Positions 7,359 to 15,885 of a stretch of DNA of 64,000 nt are shown here, in pieces. The DNA is from JAAYYY01 sp964579295 (GTDB lineage: Bacteria > Chloroflexota > Anaerolineae > Promineifilales > Promineifilaceae): contig CAZOGK010000012.1 in assembly GCA_964579295.1 (NCBI GenBank), forward strand, positions 1-64,000, written 5' to 3'. Positions within the stretch are counted from its first letter, which is position 1. Every line of letters begins with the position of its first letter. The translations under genes were made by a program, and so were the position numbers. The notes beneath the pieces were generated by a model. It searched no databases. It saw only the letters and a program-made list of their open reading frames with translations, and was not told the DNA's origin.

Positions 7359-9230
7359 CTACTCGCGCACCGTGATGGTCGCCAGCAGGTAGCTATCTTC
7401 CCCGCCCGCCAGCGGCAGCCGCCGCGCGGGATCCGCGAAGGGATAGAGGCCCAGCAGCAGCCGATACTCCCCGGGCGCCGTGCCGGGCGGCACGAGCACG
7501 CCGTGGTTGTCGATCACCGTCTCGCCCGGCTGCCACGTCGTCGTCAGCGCCAGCCCCCCGCCCGGCTCGCTGTCGCGCTGCGCCACCGGAACGCCTGCGT
7601 CTTCGACGAGGTGGAGAAAGACCTTATAGCGTTCCGCCAGCGGCTGCGCCGCCTCCCAGAAGAGGGTGACTTCGATGATGTCGCCGGGCGCCCTCTGCTC
7701 GCCGCGCAGGGTATAGCCAAGCAGCGTAATCTGCTCGCCAAACGTGGCGCCGGCCGGCGTCTCCATCTCCATGGCCGCTTCACCGGGCACGGCATAGACG
7801 ACAAAGCGCACGTCGCCGACCCATTCGTCGGTCGCCTTGTAAGCGTGCGCGTCCAGCCAGCGCTCGACCAACCGCTCGGGGTCGCGCTCGGCCTCACCCC
7901 AGAAGATAGCGTAAAGATGATCGTGGCGGCCGGCAATTTCCGCCAGCTCGGCGGCGATGGCGTCCGGATCGGGCGCGCCGCGTGGAATCGGATAGACGGG
8001 CGCCCCATCGCGGTGGTAGTAGGTGAACACCTCCCACTGGTTGGCGGCGTTGAGGATAATGCCGGCGTTGGGCCGGCCGGCGGTGGCGATGCGGGCTGCC
8101 ATACCGCGGTAATCGGCGCGGGCATAGGCCGGGTTGGTGTAGAGGTTCGCCAGCGCCAGCCCACTGCCGCCCACGAAGGCGACGACGAGCGCCAGGGCCA
8201 GCAGGCGACCGCGGCCGGGCAGCGCCGCCAGCCGCGCCGCGCCCTGGCCCCAGAGCAGGGCCAGGAAGGGTACAGCGACAACCAGGAACTTATAGAAGGC
8301 GGGCCGCGTTGCCTGCACCAGCCACATCAGCAGCAGCGGCAGCAGGACGCCGGCCAGGGCCAGCCAGGCGCGACGCGCGGAACGGCGCTCCGTAGCCGGC
8401 CAGGGGAGGAGGGCCAGTACCGCCCCGACCAGGACGAGGGGCACGGCCCAGCGGGCCGCCGCGGCGGCGGGGCCCAGCGCCAGCCAGCGTATCACGTCGC
8501 CGCCAAAGGCGACGAGGCTCAGCCCGTCCCCCGGCCGGCCGCCCGTCTGGCGCAGGAAAATGGGCAGCCACGGCAGGTAGAGCAGCACGGCCAGCGCCGC
8601 CAGGGCAGCCCAGGCGACTGCCCCCCGCCAATGGCGGCGGTCCAGGGAAACGGCGACGACAAGGCCGTGGACAGCCAGCACGGCGGGAAAGAAGTAGTGC
8701 GTGTAGAGGCCGGCGGCGACGGCGAGCAGATAGAGCGCGGCAGGCAGTGCGGTGCGCCGCGCCGTCGCCGGTTGGCCGCCGCGCAGGTGCGGCAGCAGCG
8801 CCACGAGCAGCAGCGTCGCGAGCGCCGCCAGCAGCGCCAGCAGCTCGTACATGCGCGCCTCCTGGCTGTAGTAGACGAGCGGCGGGCTGAGCGCCATGAA
8901 GAGCGTGGTCGCCGCCGCCGCCGCCGGCCGGCGCTGCCAGCGGCGCGCCAGGGCGGCCGTCGCGGCCACTGCAAGGATGCCGGCAAAGGCTGACAGGGCG
9001 CGCAGGCTAAACTCGCTGGCGCCGGCCAGCTCGCGCCAGCCGCGCAGCAGCAGGTAGTAAAGCGGCGGGTGCACGTCGCTGGCCGTCCCTTCGATAATCA
9101 GGGCCAACGAGCGCTCGCTGAGACGGGCGCTGTTGCCCTCGTCATTCCAGAAGGACTGTGCGTCGATGCGGTGGAAGCGCAGGGCTGCCGCCAGCAGCAG
9201 CAGCGCCAGCAGGAGCCAGCGCCCTCTCAT
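7359..9230 (-). CDS. GT39-type membrane glycosyltransferase with C-terminal beta domain
   Basis: A 623-residue polytopic protein of the dolichyl-phosphate-mannose/ArnT (GT39/GT83) superfamily, which moves sugars from lipid-linked donors to extracytoplasmic acceptors. The first loop carries F-W-N-D-E-G, with the family's acidic catalytic pair, and D-V-H-P-P-L-Y-Y-L-L. About ten more hydrophobic helices run to residue 370. The C-terminal 140 residues are a soluble beta-rich domain with I-T-L-L-G-Y and G-E-Y-R-L-L-L-G-L-Y-P motifs, seen in Chloroflexota glycosyltransferases (family knowledge). The acceptor is unknown. The start overlaps the stop of the upstream glycoside-hydrolase-like gene by 4 nt (ATGA), so the two are translationally coupled. 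Confidence 0.85.
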   Translation of the reverse strand: MRGRWLLLALLLLAAALRFHRIDAQSFWNDEGNSARLSERSLALIIEGTASDVHPPLYYLLLRGWRELAGASEFSLRALSAFAGILAVAATAALARRWQRRPAAAAATTLFMALSPPLVYYSQEARMYELLALLAALATLLLVALLPHLRGGQPATARRTALPAALYLLAVAAGLYTHYFFPAVLAVHGLVVAVSLDRRHWRGAVAWAALAALAVLLYLPWLPIFLRQTGGRPGDGLSLVAFGGDVIRWLALGPAAAAARWAVPLVLVGAVLALLPWPATERRSARRAWLALAGVLLPLLLMWLVQATRPAFYKFLVVAVPFLALLWGQGAARLAALPGRGRLLALALVVAFVGGSGLALANLYTNPAYARADYRGMAARIATAGRPNAGIILNAANQWEVFTYYHRDGAPVYPIPRGAPDPDAIAAELAEIAGRHDHLYAIFWGEAERDPERLVERWLDAHAYKATDEWVGDVRFVVYAVPGEAAMEMETPAGATFGEQITLLGYTLRGEQRAPGDIIEVTLFWEAAQPLAERYKVFLHLVEDAGVPVAQRDSEPGGGLALTTTWQPGETVIDNHGVLVPPGTAPGEYRLLLGLYPFADPARRLPLAGGEDSYLLATITVRE

Positions 9231-10588
9231 GGCTGCGGCGGCGCCAGCCAGGCCAGCAGCGTGTAGAAGAAGAGGGCCAGGCCGGCCAGGAAAAGCCAGG
9301 GGCGCAGCGGCAGCCAGCCATGTAGCCAGGCCGGGTAGGCTGCCGGCAAGCCAGCTTCTGGGGCGTACTCTGCCACCGCTTCCCAGACAGGCAGCGGTGT
9401 AAAGTCAGGCTCCATCATGCGGAAGTAGTACCAGCTTTCATTCCTCTCGCTGTCGTCATGGCGCTTGAAGAACCAGTAGTTGACGGCGCCCACCCAGGGC
9501 CACTCCGCGCGGGCGCGCTCGTAACCCTCCACGGCATAGCGCGCCTGCTGCTCGTCGGTTACGCGGCCATAGATGGGCGGTAGCGGCTCTGGCGCGGCGT
9601 TCCAGCCCATCTCGCTGATCCAGATGGGCTTCTCCGCGTCGCCGTGGCGCACCATGATATCGCGCAGGTAGAGATGGTGCGGGTAGTTGATCACCGAGGG
9701 GCGCAGGCGCTGGTCGGTGGGGCCGGAAAAGAGGCCGTAGCCCTGGGCGCTCATCACGTCGAAGCAGGGTCCGGCGCCGGCCGCGTACATCCGCTCCAGG
9801 AAGATCAGGTCGTTGAGGTTGCCTCCTTCCAGCGCCACCGTCGGCGTCAGCGCGCCGGCCAGCACCACGGCGCCGGCATCGGCCGCGTGGATGCGTTCAT
9901 AGGCCAGGCAGAGCAGCTCCGTATAGGCTTCCGGGTCCACGTCCTGCAGGCCCCATTCTTCGTTGCCGTTGGGCTCGTTCCAGATCTGGTAATAGTCGAT
10001 GCGGTCCGCGTAGCGGCCGGCGACTGCGCCGGCAAAATCGCCGAAGTCGGCAAAGTCGTCAGGCGGCGCGTTGGTGCCGATGGTGTCCGTCAGCGCCCGC
10101 GTCCAGGCAGGCGGGTTGCCCAGGCGGGCAATGATCTGCAGCCCTTCGTCTTCCGCCAGCTCGACCATGTTGTCATACTTGGCCCAGGCGTCTACCGGGT
10201 CCGGCTGACCGTCGCCGTCCAGGTCGTTGCGCCGGTCGACGAAATCACCCTTGCCGTGAATCTCGATATCTTCCCAGGTAAACTCCTGGCGGATAAAGGT
10301 AAAGCTGGCATCGGCGACAAGCCGCAGGCTCTCGGCGCGCACGGCGGGCAGCGCCTCGTTCTGCAGGAAGACGTTAACCCCGTAAGGGCTGGCCGCGGCG
10401 GGCGCTATCTCGGCCTGCGGCGCGAGATCGGGCTGCGGGCGCAGCGCCGTGTGCAGCCAGTGAAGCAGGCCGCGCGCCTGGGACAGGAGCCGTTCTTCGC
10501 CGGTCAGATGGTAGGGCGAGAGGGTCGGCGGGGCCAGCGCCAGCAAGAGCAGCAGCAGGGAGAAAAGCAGGGCAATTCGGCGGAACAC
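9227..10588 (-). CDS. Membrane-anchored glycoside-hydrolase-like protein (clan GH-A/GH39-like)
   Basis: A 453-residue protein with an N-terminal hydrophobic signal or anchor (residues 5-23), a (beta/alpha)8-type catalytic region, and a C-terminal transmembrane helix (about 425-447). I-W-N-E-P-N-G carries the likely acid/base glutamate and W-I-S-E-M-G-W the likely nucleophile, as in clan GH-A enzymes such as beta-xylosidases. The region with D-R-R-N-D-L-D-G-D-G-Q-P-D-P-V-D resembles a calcium-binding loop. It probably acts on a glycan outside the membrane, coupled to the overlapping glycosyltransferase. The start is a GTG 7 nt after TATAAT, so the mRNA is likely leaderless. The substrate cannot be assigned. 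Confidence 0.8.
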   Translation of the reverse strand: MFRRIALLFSLLLLLLALAPPTLSPYHLTGEERLLSQARGLLHWLHTALRPQPDLAPQAEIAPAAASPYGVNVFLQNEALPAVRAESLRLVADASFTFIRQEFTWEDIEIHGKGDFVDRRNDLDGDGQPDPVDAWAKYDNMVELAEDEGLQIIARLGNPPAWTRALTDTIGTNAPPDDFADFGDFAGAVAGRYADRIDYYQIWNEPNGNEEWGLQDVDPEAYTELLCLAYERIHAADAGAVVLAGALTPTVALEGGNLNDLIFLERMYAAGAGPCFDVMSAQGYGLFSGPTDQRLRPSVINYPHHLYLRDIMVRHGDAEKPIWISEMGWNAAPEPLPPIYGRVTDEQQARYAVEGYERARAEWPWVGAVNYWFFKRHDDSERNESWYYFRMMEPDFTPLPVWEAVAEYAPEAGLPAAYPAWLHGWLPLRPWLFLAGLALFFYTLLAWLAPPQP

Positions 10589-10595
10589 GCCGCCG

Positions 10596-10601
10596 ATTAT
10601 A
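10596..10601 (-). promoter_or_regulatory. -10 box of a leaderless promoter for the GH/GT pair
   Basis: Minus-strand TATAAT is followed by CGGCGGC and then the GTG start at 10588, a 7-nt gap. The -35 is not convincing. Confidence 0.6.
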
Positions 10602-10724
10602 CGGCCTGGCGGCGGCTCAGCCAGCCGGCAGGACGCGCCCGCTCCATTGCCGCCCCCCGCCCCATATGATAGACTCTCGACGCACCATCATTGCATCGCC
10701 CTGTACATTGAGGAAGGAATATCG

Positions 10725-12737
10725 ATGTTAACCGCTACCGAGAAGTTCCTGTTTATCCTCCTTGTCGCCATTTCGCTGGCGGCGACTGTGGTTACCTTCG
10801 ACGAAATGCGGCGCGTCATTGCTCGCGGGCAGGGAAGCCTCCGCCTTGACAACCTTTTCCGGCGCGCAGTGCGCGGCCTGGCGGCGCTGATTACGCAGGG
10901 CCGGATTCTGCGCAACCGCAAGCTGACCTCGCTGATTCATTATGGCGTCGCCTGGGGCTTTATCTTCTATGGCCTCGTCAATGTCTTCGACGTTGTCGAA
11001 GGCTTTGTCCACGATTTCCATATCCCCGGCCTGCTCGGCCAGATTTACGGCCTGCTGGCCGACCTGTTCAGCGTGGCAGTCATCGTGGGCGTCGCCTATT
11101 TCCTGCTGCGGCGCTTTGCCTCGCCGGTGGGCAGCCGCACTCTGAGCCAGCGCGCCAACGTCAGGATGATACCGGAAGCGCGCCCCGGCGTGCGCCGCGA
11201 TTCTCTGGTGGTTGGCCTATTTATCCTCTTTCACGTGGGCTTCCGCTTTCTCAGCCAGACCTTTGACATCGCCCTCGACGGCGCCGATGCCTGGCGGCCG
11301 GCGGCCAATCTGGTAGCCAGCGTCTGGTCGGGGCTGGGCGAAGGCGCTCTCACCTTTGGCTTTCACGCCAGCTGGTGGATTGCCCTCGGCCTGATTCTCT
11401 TCTTCCTGCCCTATTTCCCCTATACCAAGCACGCCCATCTCTTTATGGGGCCGCTGAACTTCATGACCCGGCCGGAGCGCCGGGCGCTGGGCGCGCTGGA
11501 GCCGCTGAACTTTGAGGATGAGTCAATCGAGCAGTTTGGCGTAGCCCATCTCACCCAGCTCGATCAGACGCATATCCTCGACGCCTTTGCCTGCATCATG
11601 TGCAACCGCTGCCAGGATGCCTGCCCGGCTTACGTCACGGGCAAGGAGCTGAGCCCGGCGGCGCTGGAGATCAACAAGCGCTACTACATCCGCGAGAACA
11701 TGGCGGCGCTGGCGGATGAGGCGCCGGACGAGCTGCCCCTGCTGGAATACGCCATCAGCGAGAGCGCCGTCTGGGCCTGCACCAGCTGCGGCGCCTGCGT
11801 CGAGGTCTGCCCGGTGGGCAACGAGCCGATGTTCGACATCCTTGACATGCGTCGCGACCTGGTGCTGATGCAGAGCGACTTTCCTGCCGAGCTGCAGGGC
11901 GCCTTCCGCGGCATGGAGCGCATGCAGAACCCGTGGGGCACCACCGAAGATCGCCTGGATTGGACGAAGCCGCTGCCCTTTGCCGTGCCCACCGTCGAGG
12001 ACAACCCCCAGTTTGAAATCCTCTACTGGGTCGGCTGCGCCGGCGCCTTCGACCCTAAGGGGCAGGAGATTGCCCGCTCTATCGCCACGGTGCTGCACCA
12101 CGCCGGCGTCAACTATGCCGTGCTGGGCGGCATGGAGTCCTGCACAGGCGATTCGGCGCGGCGGGCTGGCAACGAGTATCTCTTCTTTGAGATGGCCTCG
12201 GCTAACATCGAGCTATTCAAGGAGATCGGGCTGGATCAGAAGCTGATCGTCACCGGCTGCCCGCACTGTTTCCACACCATCGGCACGGAATACCAGGGCT
12301 ATGGCGGCGACTTTCGCGTCATGCACCATACCCAGCTCATTGCCGATCTCGTCGGCAAGGGGAAGCTGCGGCTCAACGGCAATGCTCTGGAGCAGGTCAC
12401 CTTCCACGACCCCTGCTATCTGGGACGGCACAACGGCGTCTTTGACGCCCCGCGCGACGCGCTGGCCCAGGCCGGCGTCACGCTGCTGGAAATGGAGCGC
12501 AACCGCGAGAATAGCTTCTGCTGCGGCGCCGGCGGCGCCCAGTTCTGGAAGGAAGAAGAGCCTGGCTTACAGGCCGTATCCATGAACCGCTACCTGGAAG
12601 CGGAAAAGACCGGCGCACGCACGCTGGCTATTGGCTGCCCGTTCTGCGCCCGCATGCTGGAAGATGCGAGCAAGGAAGAGGGGCAGAACATGCACGTGGC
12701 CGACGTGGCGGAGATTGTGGCGGCGGCGCTGCAATAG
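10725..12737 (+). CDS. Membrane-bound Fe-S oxidoreductase, ETF:menaquinone oxidoreductase type
   Basis: A 670-residue protein. The N-terminal third has about five transmembrane helices resembling the nitrate-reductase gamma (cytochrome b) domain. Two 4Fe-4S motifs follow (C-I-M-C-N-R-C-Q-D-A-C-P and C-T-S-C-G-A-C-V-E-V-C-P), then two CCG domains of the heterodisulfide-reductase HdrD/DUF224 kind. The second CCG domain contains S-F-C-C-G-A-G-G. This architecture is known from membrane enzymes passing electrons from electron-transfer flavoprotein (fatty-acid oxidation) to (methyl)menaquinone, and from DsrMK/HmeCD-like complexes. A role in feeding the quinone pool is inferred. The ATG at 10725 is supported by AGGAAGG 7 nt upstream; the frame is open earlier without support. 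Confidence 0.85.
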   Translation: MLTATEKFLFILLVAISLAATVVTFDEMRRVIARGQGSLRLDNLFRRAVRGLAALITQGRILRNRKLTSLIHYGVAWGFIFYGLVNVFDVVEGFVHDFHIPGLLGQIYGLLADLFSVAVIVGVAYFLLRRFASPVGSRTLSQRANVRMIPEARPGVRRDSLVVGLFILFHVGFRFLSQTFDIALDGADAWRPAANLVASVWSGLGEGALTFGFHASWWIALGLILFFLPYFPYTKHAHLFMGPLNFMTRPERRALGALEPLNFEDESIEQFGVAHLTQLDQTHILDAFACIMCNRCQDACPAYVTGKELSPAALEINKRYYIRENMAALADEAPDELPLLEYAISESAVWACTSCGACVEVCPVGNEPMFDILDMRRDLVLMQSDFPAELQGAFRGMERMQNPWGTTEDRLDWTKPLPFAVPTVEDNPQFEILYWVGCAGAFDPKGQEIARSIATVLHHAGVNYAVLGGMESCTGDSARRAGNEYLFFEMASANIELFKEIGLDQKLIVTGCPHCFHTIGTEYQGYGGDFRVMHHTQLIADLVGKGKLRLNGNALEQVTFHDPCYLGRHNGVFDAPRDALAQAGVTLLEMERNRENSFCCGAGGAQFWKEEEPGLQAVSMNRYLEAEKTGARTLAIGCPFCARMLEDASKEEGQNMHVADVAEIVAAALQ

Positions 12738-12760
12738 GGCGCTATGAGGAGAGTCATCCC

Positions 12761-13393
12761 GTGAAACGATGCGCACACCTGCTGGCGTACATGGCTCTCA
12801 CGCTGGCGCTGCTGGCCGGCTGCAGCACCCTGAGCGGAAGCTACGAAGCGACGTTCGACAGCGCCGGCAAATGGGTGCTGGATAATACGTTTGAGGCGGA
12901 GACGAGGCTGGCCGGCGGCCGCTACGAATTCCTGGTCAAGAAGGAGCTGGGCATCTTCTGGTCCACCGCCGGCGAGAACCTGACAGATGGCGTCTACTCG
13001 GTGGAAGCGACGCCGCTCGACGGTCCGCTGGACAACGGCTACGGCATGATTTTCCGCGCTGAAGATGACGCCCAGGATTTTTACATTTTCGAGATCAGCG
13101 CCGACGGCTTTGTCTGGATTGGTTACTGCCTCGACGGCTGCGCCGAGCAGGCGCCGCTGCTCGCCGATGGCTGGTTCCAGTCGGAAGCGGTGCGCCAGGG
13201 GCTGGACGTGACCAACAGCCTGCGCGTGCGCGCTGAGGCCGGCAACCTGATCTTTTTCGTCAACGACCAGGAAGTTGGTCGCGTCACCGACAATACCTTG
13301 CGCCGCGGCGATGTCGGCGTGATCGTGGAGACATTAGGGGAAGGCGGGGTGCTGGTAGCATTTGATAATGTCCGGGTCACGCCGCTCGATTAA
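12761..13393 (+). CDS. Lipoprotein with concanavalin-A-like (LamG/DUF1080-type) fold
   Basis: A 210-residue secreted lipoprotein. The signal peptide ends in L-L-A-G-C with lipobox cysteine C21. The mature part is beta-rich. Patterns such as N-G-Y-G-M-I-F-R-A-E-D, F-Y-I-F-E-I-S-A-D-G and a final V-A-F-D-N-V-R-V are typical of family-16-like jelly-roll domains, often used for glycan or surface binding. No catalytic residues are evident. Two cysteines (C-L-D-G-C, near residue 125) may form a disulfide. The GTG start has GAGGAG 8-10 nt upstream. It lies 23 nt downstream of the Fe-S oxidoreductase, possibly in the same transcript. The specific function is unknown. Confidence 0.75.
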   Translation: MKRCAHLLAYMALTLALLAGCSTLSGSYEATFDSAGKWVLDNTFEAETRLAGGRYEFLVKKELGIFWSTAGENLTDGVYSVEATPLDGPLDNGYGMIFRAEDDAQDFYIFEISADGFVWIGYCLDGCAEQAPLLADGWFQSEAVRQGLDVTNSLRVRAEAGNLIFFVNDQEVGRVTDNTLRRGDVGVIVETLGEGGVLVAFDNVRVTPLD

Positions 13394-13448
13394 TTGCCCT
13401 CAGACCCACTGGGCCCCCACGCCCACCCACTGAACTGAAAGGAGTACC

Positions 13449-15869
13449 ATGGCGCTTCCGGAAAAGACAATTGAGCTGGACGAGACAACCCTGACGGGTG
13501 AGGAGATTCTCGCAGACTATCGGCTGGCCCTGGACAGCCGGCAGGCCAGCCTCATTGGGCGGAGAGAAGTGCTCAGCGGCAAAGCCAAATTCGGTATCTT
13601 CGGCGACGGCAAGGAAGTCGCCCAGCTGGCGCTGGCCAAGGTGATGAAACCGGGCGATTGGCGCTCCGGCTACTACCGCGACCAGACGTTGATGTTTGCC
13701 CTCGGCCTGCACACCATTCAGGAGTTTTTTGCCCAGCTCTACGCCCATCCCGACCTGCAGGCGGAGCCCATGACGGCCGGCCGGGCCATGAATGCCCATT
13801 TTGCAACCCGTTACCTGGACGCCGGCGGAGATTGGCGCAACCAGCTAGAGGCCGTCAACATCTCGTCCGACGTTTCGCCCACCGCCTCACAGATGCCGCG
13901 GCTGGTGGGACTGGCTTATGCCTCCCGGCTCTACCGCGAGCTGCCGGAGCTGGCGACGTTTTCTACCTTTTCGCGCAACGGCGACGAGGTGGCCTTTGGC
14001 ACCATTGGCAACGCTAGCTGTGCCGAGGGCATGTTTTGGGAAGCGATTAATGCCTGCGGTCTGCTGCGCGTGCCGCTGGTGATGAGCATCTGGGACGACG
14101 ATTACGGCATCAGCGTGCCCAACGAGCACCAGCTAACCAAGGGCGACCTGACAGAGCTGCTCAGCGGTTTTCGGCGCCGGCCGGGCAGCAGCGAAGGCTA
14201 TGACATTTACACCGTGCCCGGCTGGGATTACCCGCTGCTCGTCGATACCTACATACAGGCGGCGCGCATTGCCCGCGAGGAGCACGTGCCCGCCATCGTC
14301 CACGTCACCGAGCTGACCCAGCCGCAAGGCCATTCGACGTCTGGCAGCCACGAGCGCTATAAGTCGCCGGAGCGGCTGGCCTGGGAGCAAGAGCATGATT
14401 GCATCCGCCAGATGCGCCTCTGGATTCTAGGGCGCGGCCTGGCGACGGAAGAAGAGCTGGACGAGATGGAGGCCGAAGCGCGCCAGCGCGCCGAAGGCAT
14501 TCGCCGCCAGGCGTGGCAGGCGTTCATGGAGCCGGTGCGCGAGGAGCTGGCGGAGCTGACTGACATCATCGACGAGATAGCGCCCAGCTCGGCCCACGCC
14601 CAGGAGCTGAGCCAAATCCAGCGTCGCCTCAAGCGGGTGCAGAACCCGACGCGGCGCGGCCTGATGGAGGCCGCGCGCGACGTGCTGCTCCTGCTGCGCG
14701 ACGAGCCGCACCCGGCAAAGCCGGTACTGCTGCAGTGGAAGGCGGCTCAGGATGCGCGCAATCGCGAGCGCTATAGCAGCCATTTGTTGAGCTTGTCGGA
14801 CGACAGTCCGCGCCGCGTACCGCAGCTGGCGCCGGTCTACAGTGAGGAGTCACCGGTGCTCAGCGGCTTCGAGATTCTCAACCACGCCTTTGACGCCATG
14901 CTGGCGCGCGACCCGCGCGTCATTGCCTTTGGCGAAGACGTGGGCCGGCTGGGCGGCGTCAACCAGGCATTTGCCGGCCTGCAGGCCAAATACGGCCCGC
15001 TGCGCGTCTCCGACGCCGGCATCCGCGAGGTCACGATAATCGGCCAGGGCATCGGCATGGCGATGCGCGGTCTGCGCCCCATCGCCGAGATCCAATACCT
15101 GGATTACATTCTGTACGCCCTGCAGATCCTGTCAGACGATCTGGCGACCCTCCACTGGCGCACGGCCGGCGGGCAGAAGGCGCCGCTCATCGTACGCACG
15201 CGCGGCCATCGCCTGGAGGGCATCTGGCATTCCGGCTCGCTCATGGCCGGCCTCATCCACCTGGTGCGCGGCATGAATGTGCTGGTGCCGCGCGATATGA
15301 CGCGGGCGGCCGCCTTCTACAACACGCTGCTGCTGGGCGATGAGCCGGGCATTGTCGTCGAGGCGCTCAATGGCTACCGGCTTAAGGAGCGGCTGCCCGA
15401 CAACGTGGGCGAGATAACGCTGCCGCTGGGCGTGCCGGAGGTTGTCCGCCCTGGCAAGGACGTGACGCTGGTGACCTATGGCGCCATGGTGCGCATTGCC
15501 CTGGAAGCGGCGCGTCATCTGGCCGAGCTGGATATTGAGGTGGAGGTGATTGACGTGCAGTCGCTTCTGCCCTTCGACGTGGAGGGCGTCATTGTCCAGT
15601 CGCTGCAGAAGACGAACCGCATTCTCTTCACCGACGAAGATGTGCCCGGCGGGACGACTGCCTACATGATGCAGCAGGTGCTGGAGGAGCAGGACGGCTT
15701 CTACTGGCTGGACGCCCCGCCGCGCACGCTGCCCGCGCAGGCGCACCGGCCGGCATATGGCACCGATGGCGACTACTGGTCCAAGCCCAACGTGGAAAGC
15801 GTGCTGGAGACGGTGTACGGGATGATGCACGACAGCAACCCGGCGGCCTACCCGCAATTGTTTCATTAG
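13449..15869 (+). CDS. Fused alpha-beta 2-oxoacid dehydrogenase E1 (branched-chain type)
   Basis: An 806-residue single-chain thiamine-diphosphate E1. Residues 1 to about 400 match the alpha subunit and about 465-806 the beta subunit, which begins L-S-G-F-E-I-L-N-H-A-F-D with F-G-E-D-V-G. Fused forms of this length are known, for example in Bacteroidota. The cofactor loop reads G-N-A-S-C-A-E-G and W-D-D-D-Y-G-I-S-V-P near residues 187-225, instead of the textbook GDG..NN, so magnesium ligands appear swapped (see findings). AAAGGAG precedes the ATG. The E2 gene follows 16 nt downstream; no E3 is in the operon. The substrate is probably branched-chain 2-oxoacids, but pyruvate or 2-oxoglutarate cannot be ruled out. 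Confidence 0.85.
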   Translation: MALPEKTIELDETTLTGEEILADYRLALDSRQASLIGRREVLSGKAKFGIFGDGKEVAQLALAKVMKPGDWRSGYYRDQTLMFALGLHTIQEFFAQLYAHPDLQAEPMTAGRAMNAHFATRYLDAGGDWRNQLEAVNISSDVSPTASQMPRLVGLAYASRLYRELPELATFSTFSRNGDEVAFGTIGNASCAEGMFWEAINACGLLRVPLVMSIWDDDYGISVPNEHQLTKGDLTELLSGFRRRPGSSEGYDIYTVPGWDYPLLVDTYIQAARIAREEHVPAIVHVTELTQPQGHSTSGSHERYKSPERLAWEQEHDCIRQMRLWILGRGLATEEELDEMEAEARQRAEGIRRQAWQAFMEPVREELAELTDIIDEIAPSSAHAQELSQIQRRLKRVQNPTRRGLMEAARDVLLLLRDEPHPAKPVLLQWKAAQDARNRERYSSHLLSLSDDSPRRVPQLAPVYSEESPVLSGFEILNHAFDAMLARDPRVIAFGEDVGRLGGVNQAFAGLQAKYGPLRVSDAGIREVTIIGQGIGMAMRGLRPIAEIQYLDYILYALQILSDDLATLHWRTAGGQKAPLIVRTRGHRLEGIWHSGSLMAGLIHLVRGMNVLVPRDMTRAAAFYNTLLLGDEPGIVVEALNGYRLKERLPDNVGEITLPLGVPEVVRPGKDVTLVTYGAMVRIALEAARHLAELDIEVEVIDVQSLLPFDVEGVIVQSLQKTNRILFTDEDVPGGTTAYMMQQVLEEQDGFYWLDAPPRTLPAQAHRPAYGTDGDYWSKPNVESVLETVYGMMHDSNPAAYPQLFH

Positions 15870-15885
15870 AGCGAGGCGACTCCCC

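Noticed and set aside
7503..8993. A 496-codon open frame antisense to the GT39 glycosyltransferase
   Set aside because: Low-complexity Arg/Gln/Gly-rich translation with no motif; the opposite strand encodes a clear membrane enzyme.
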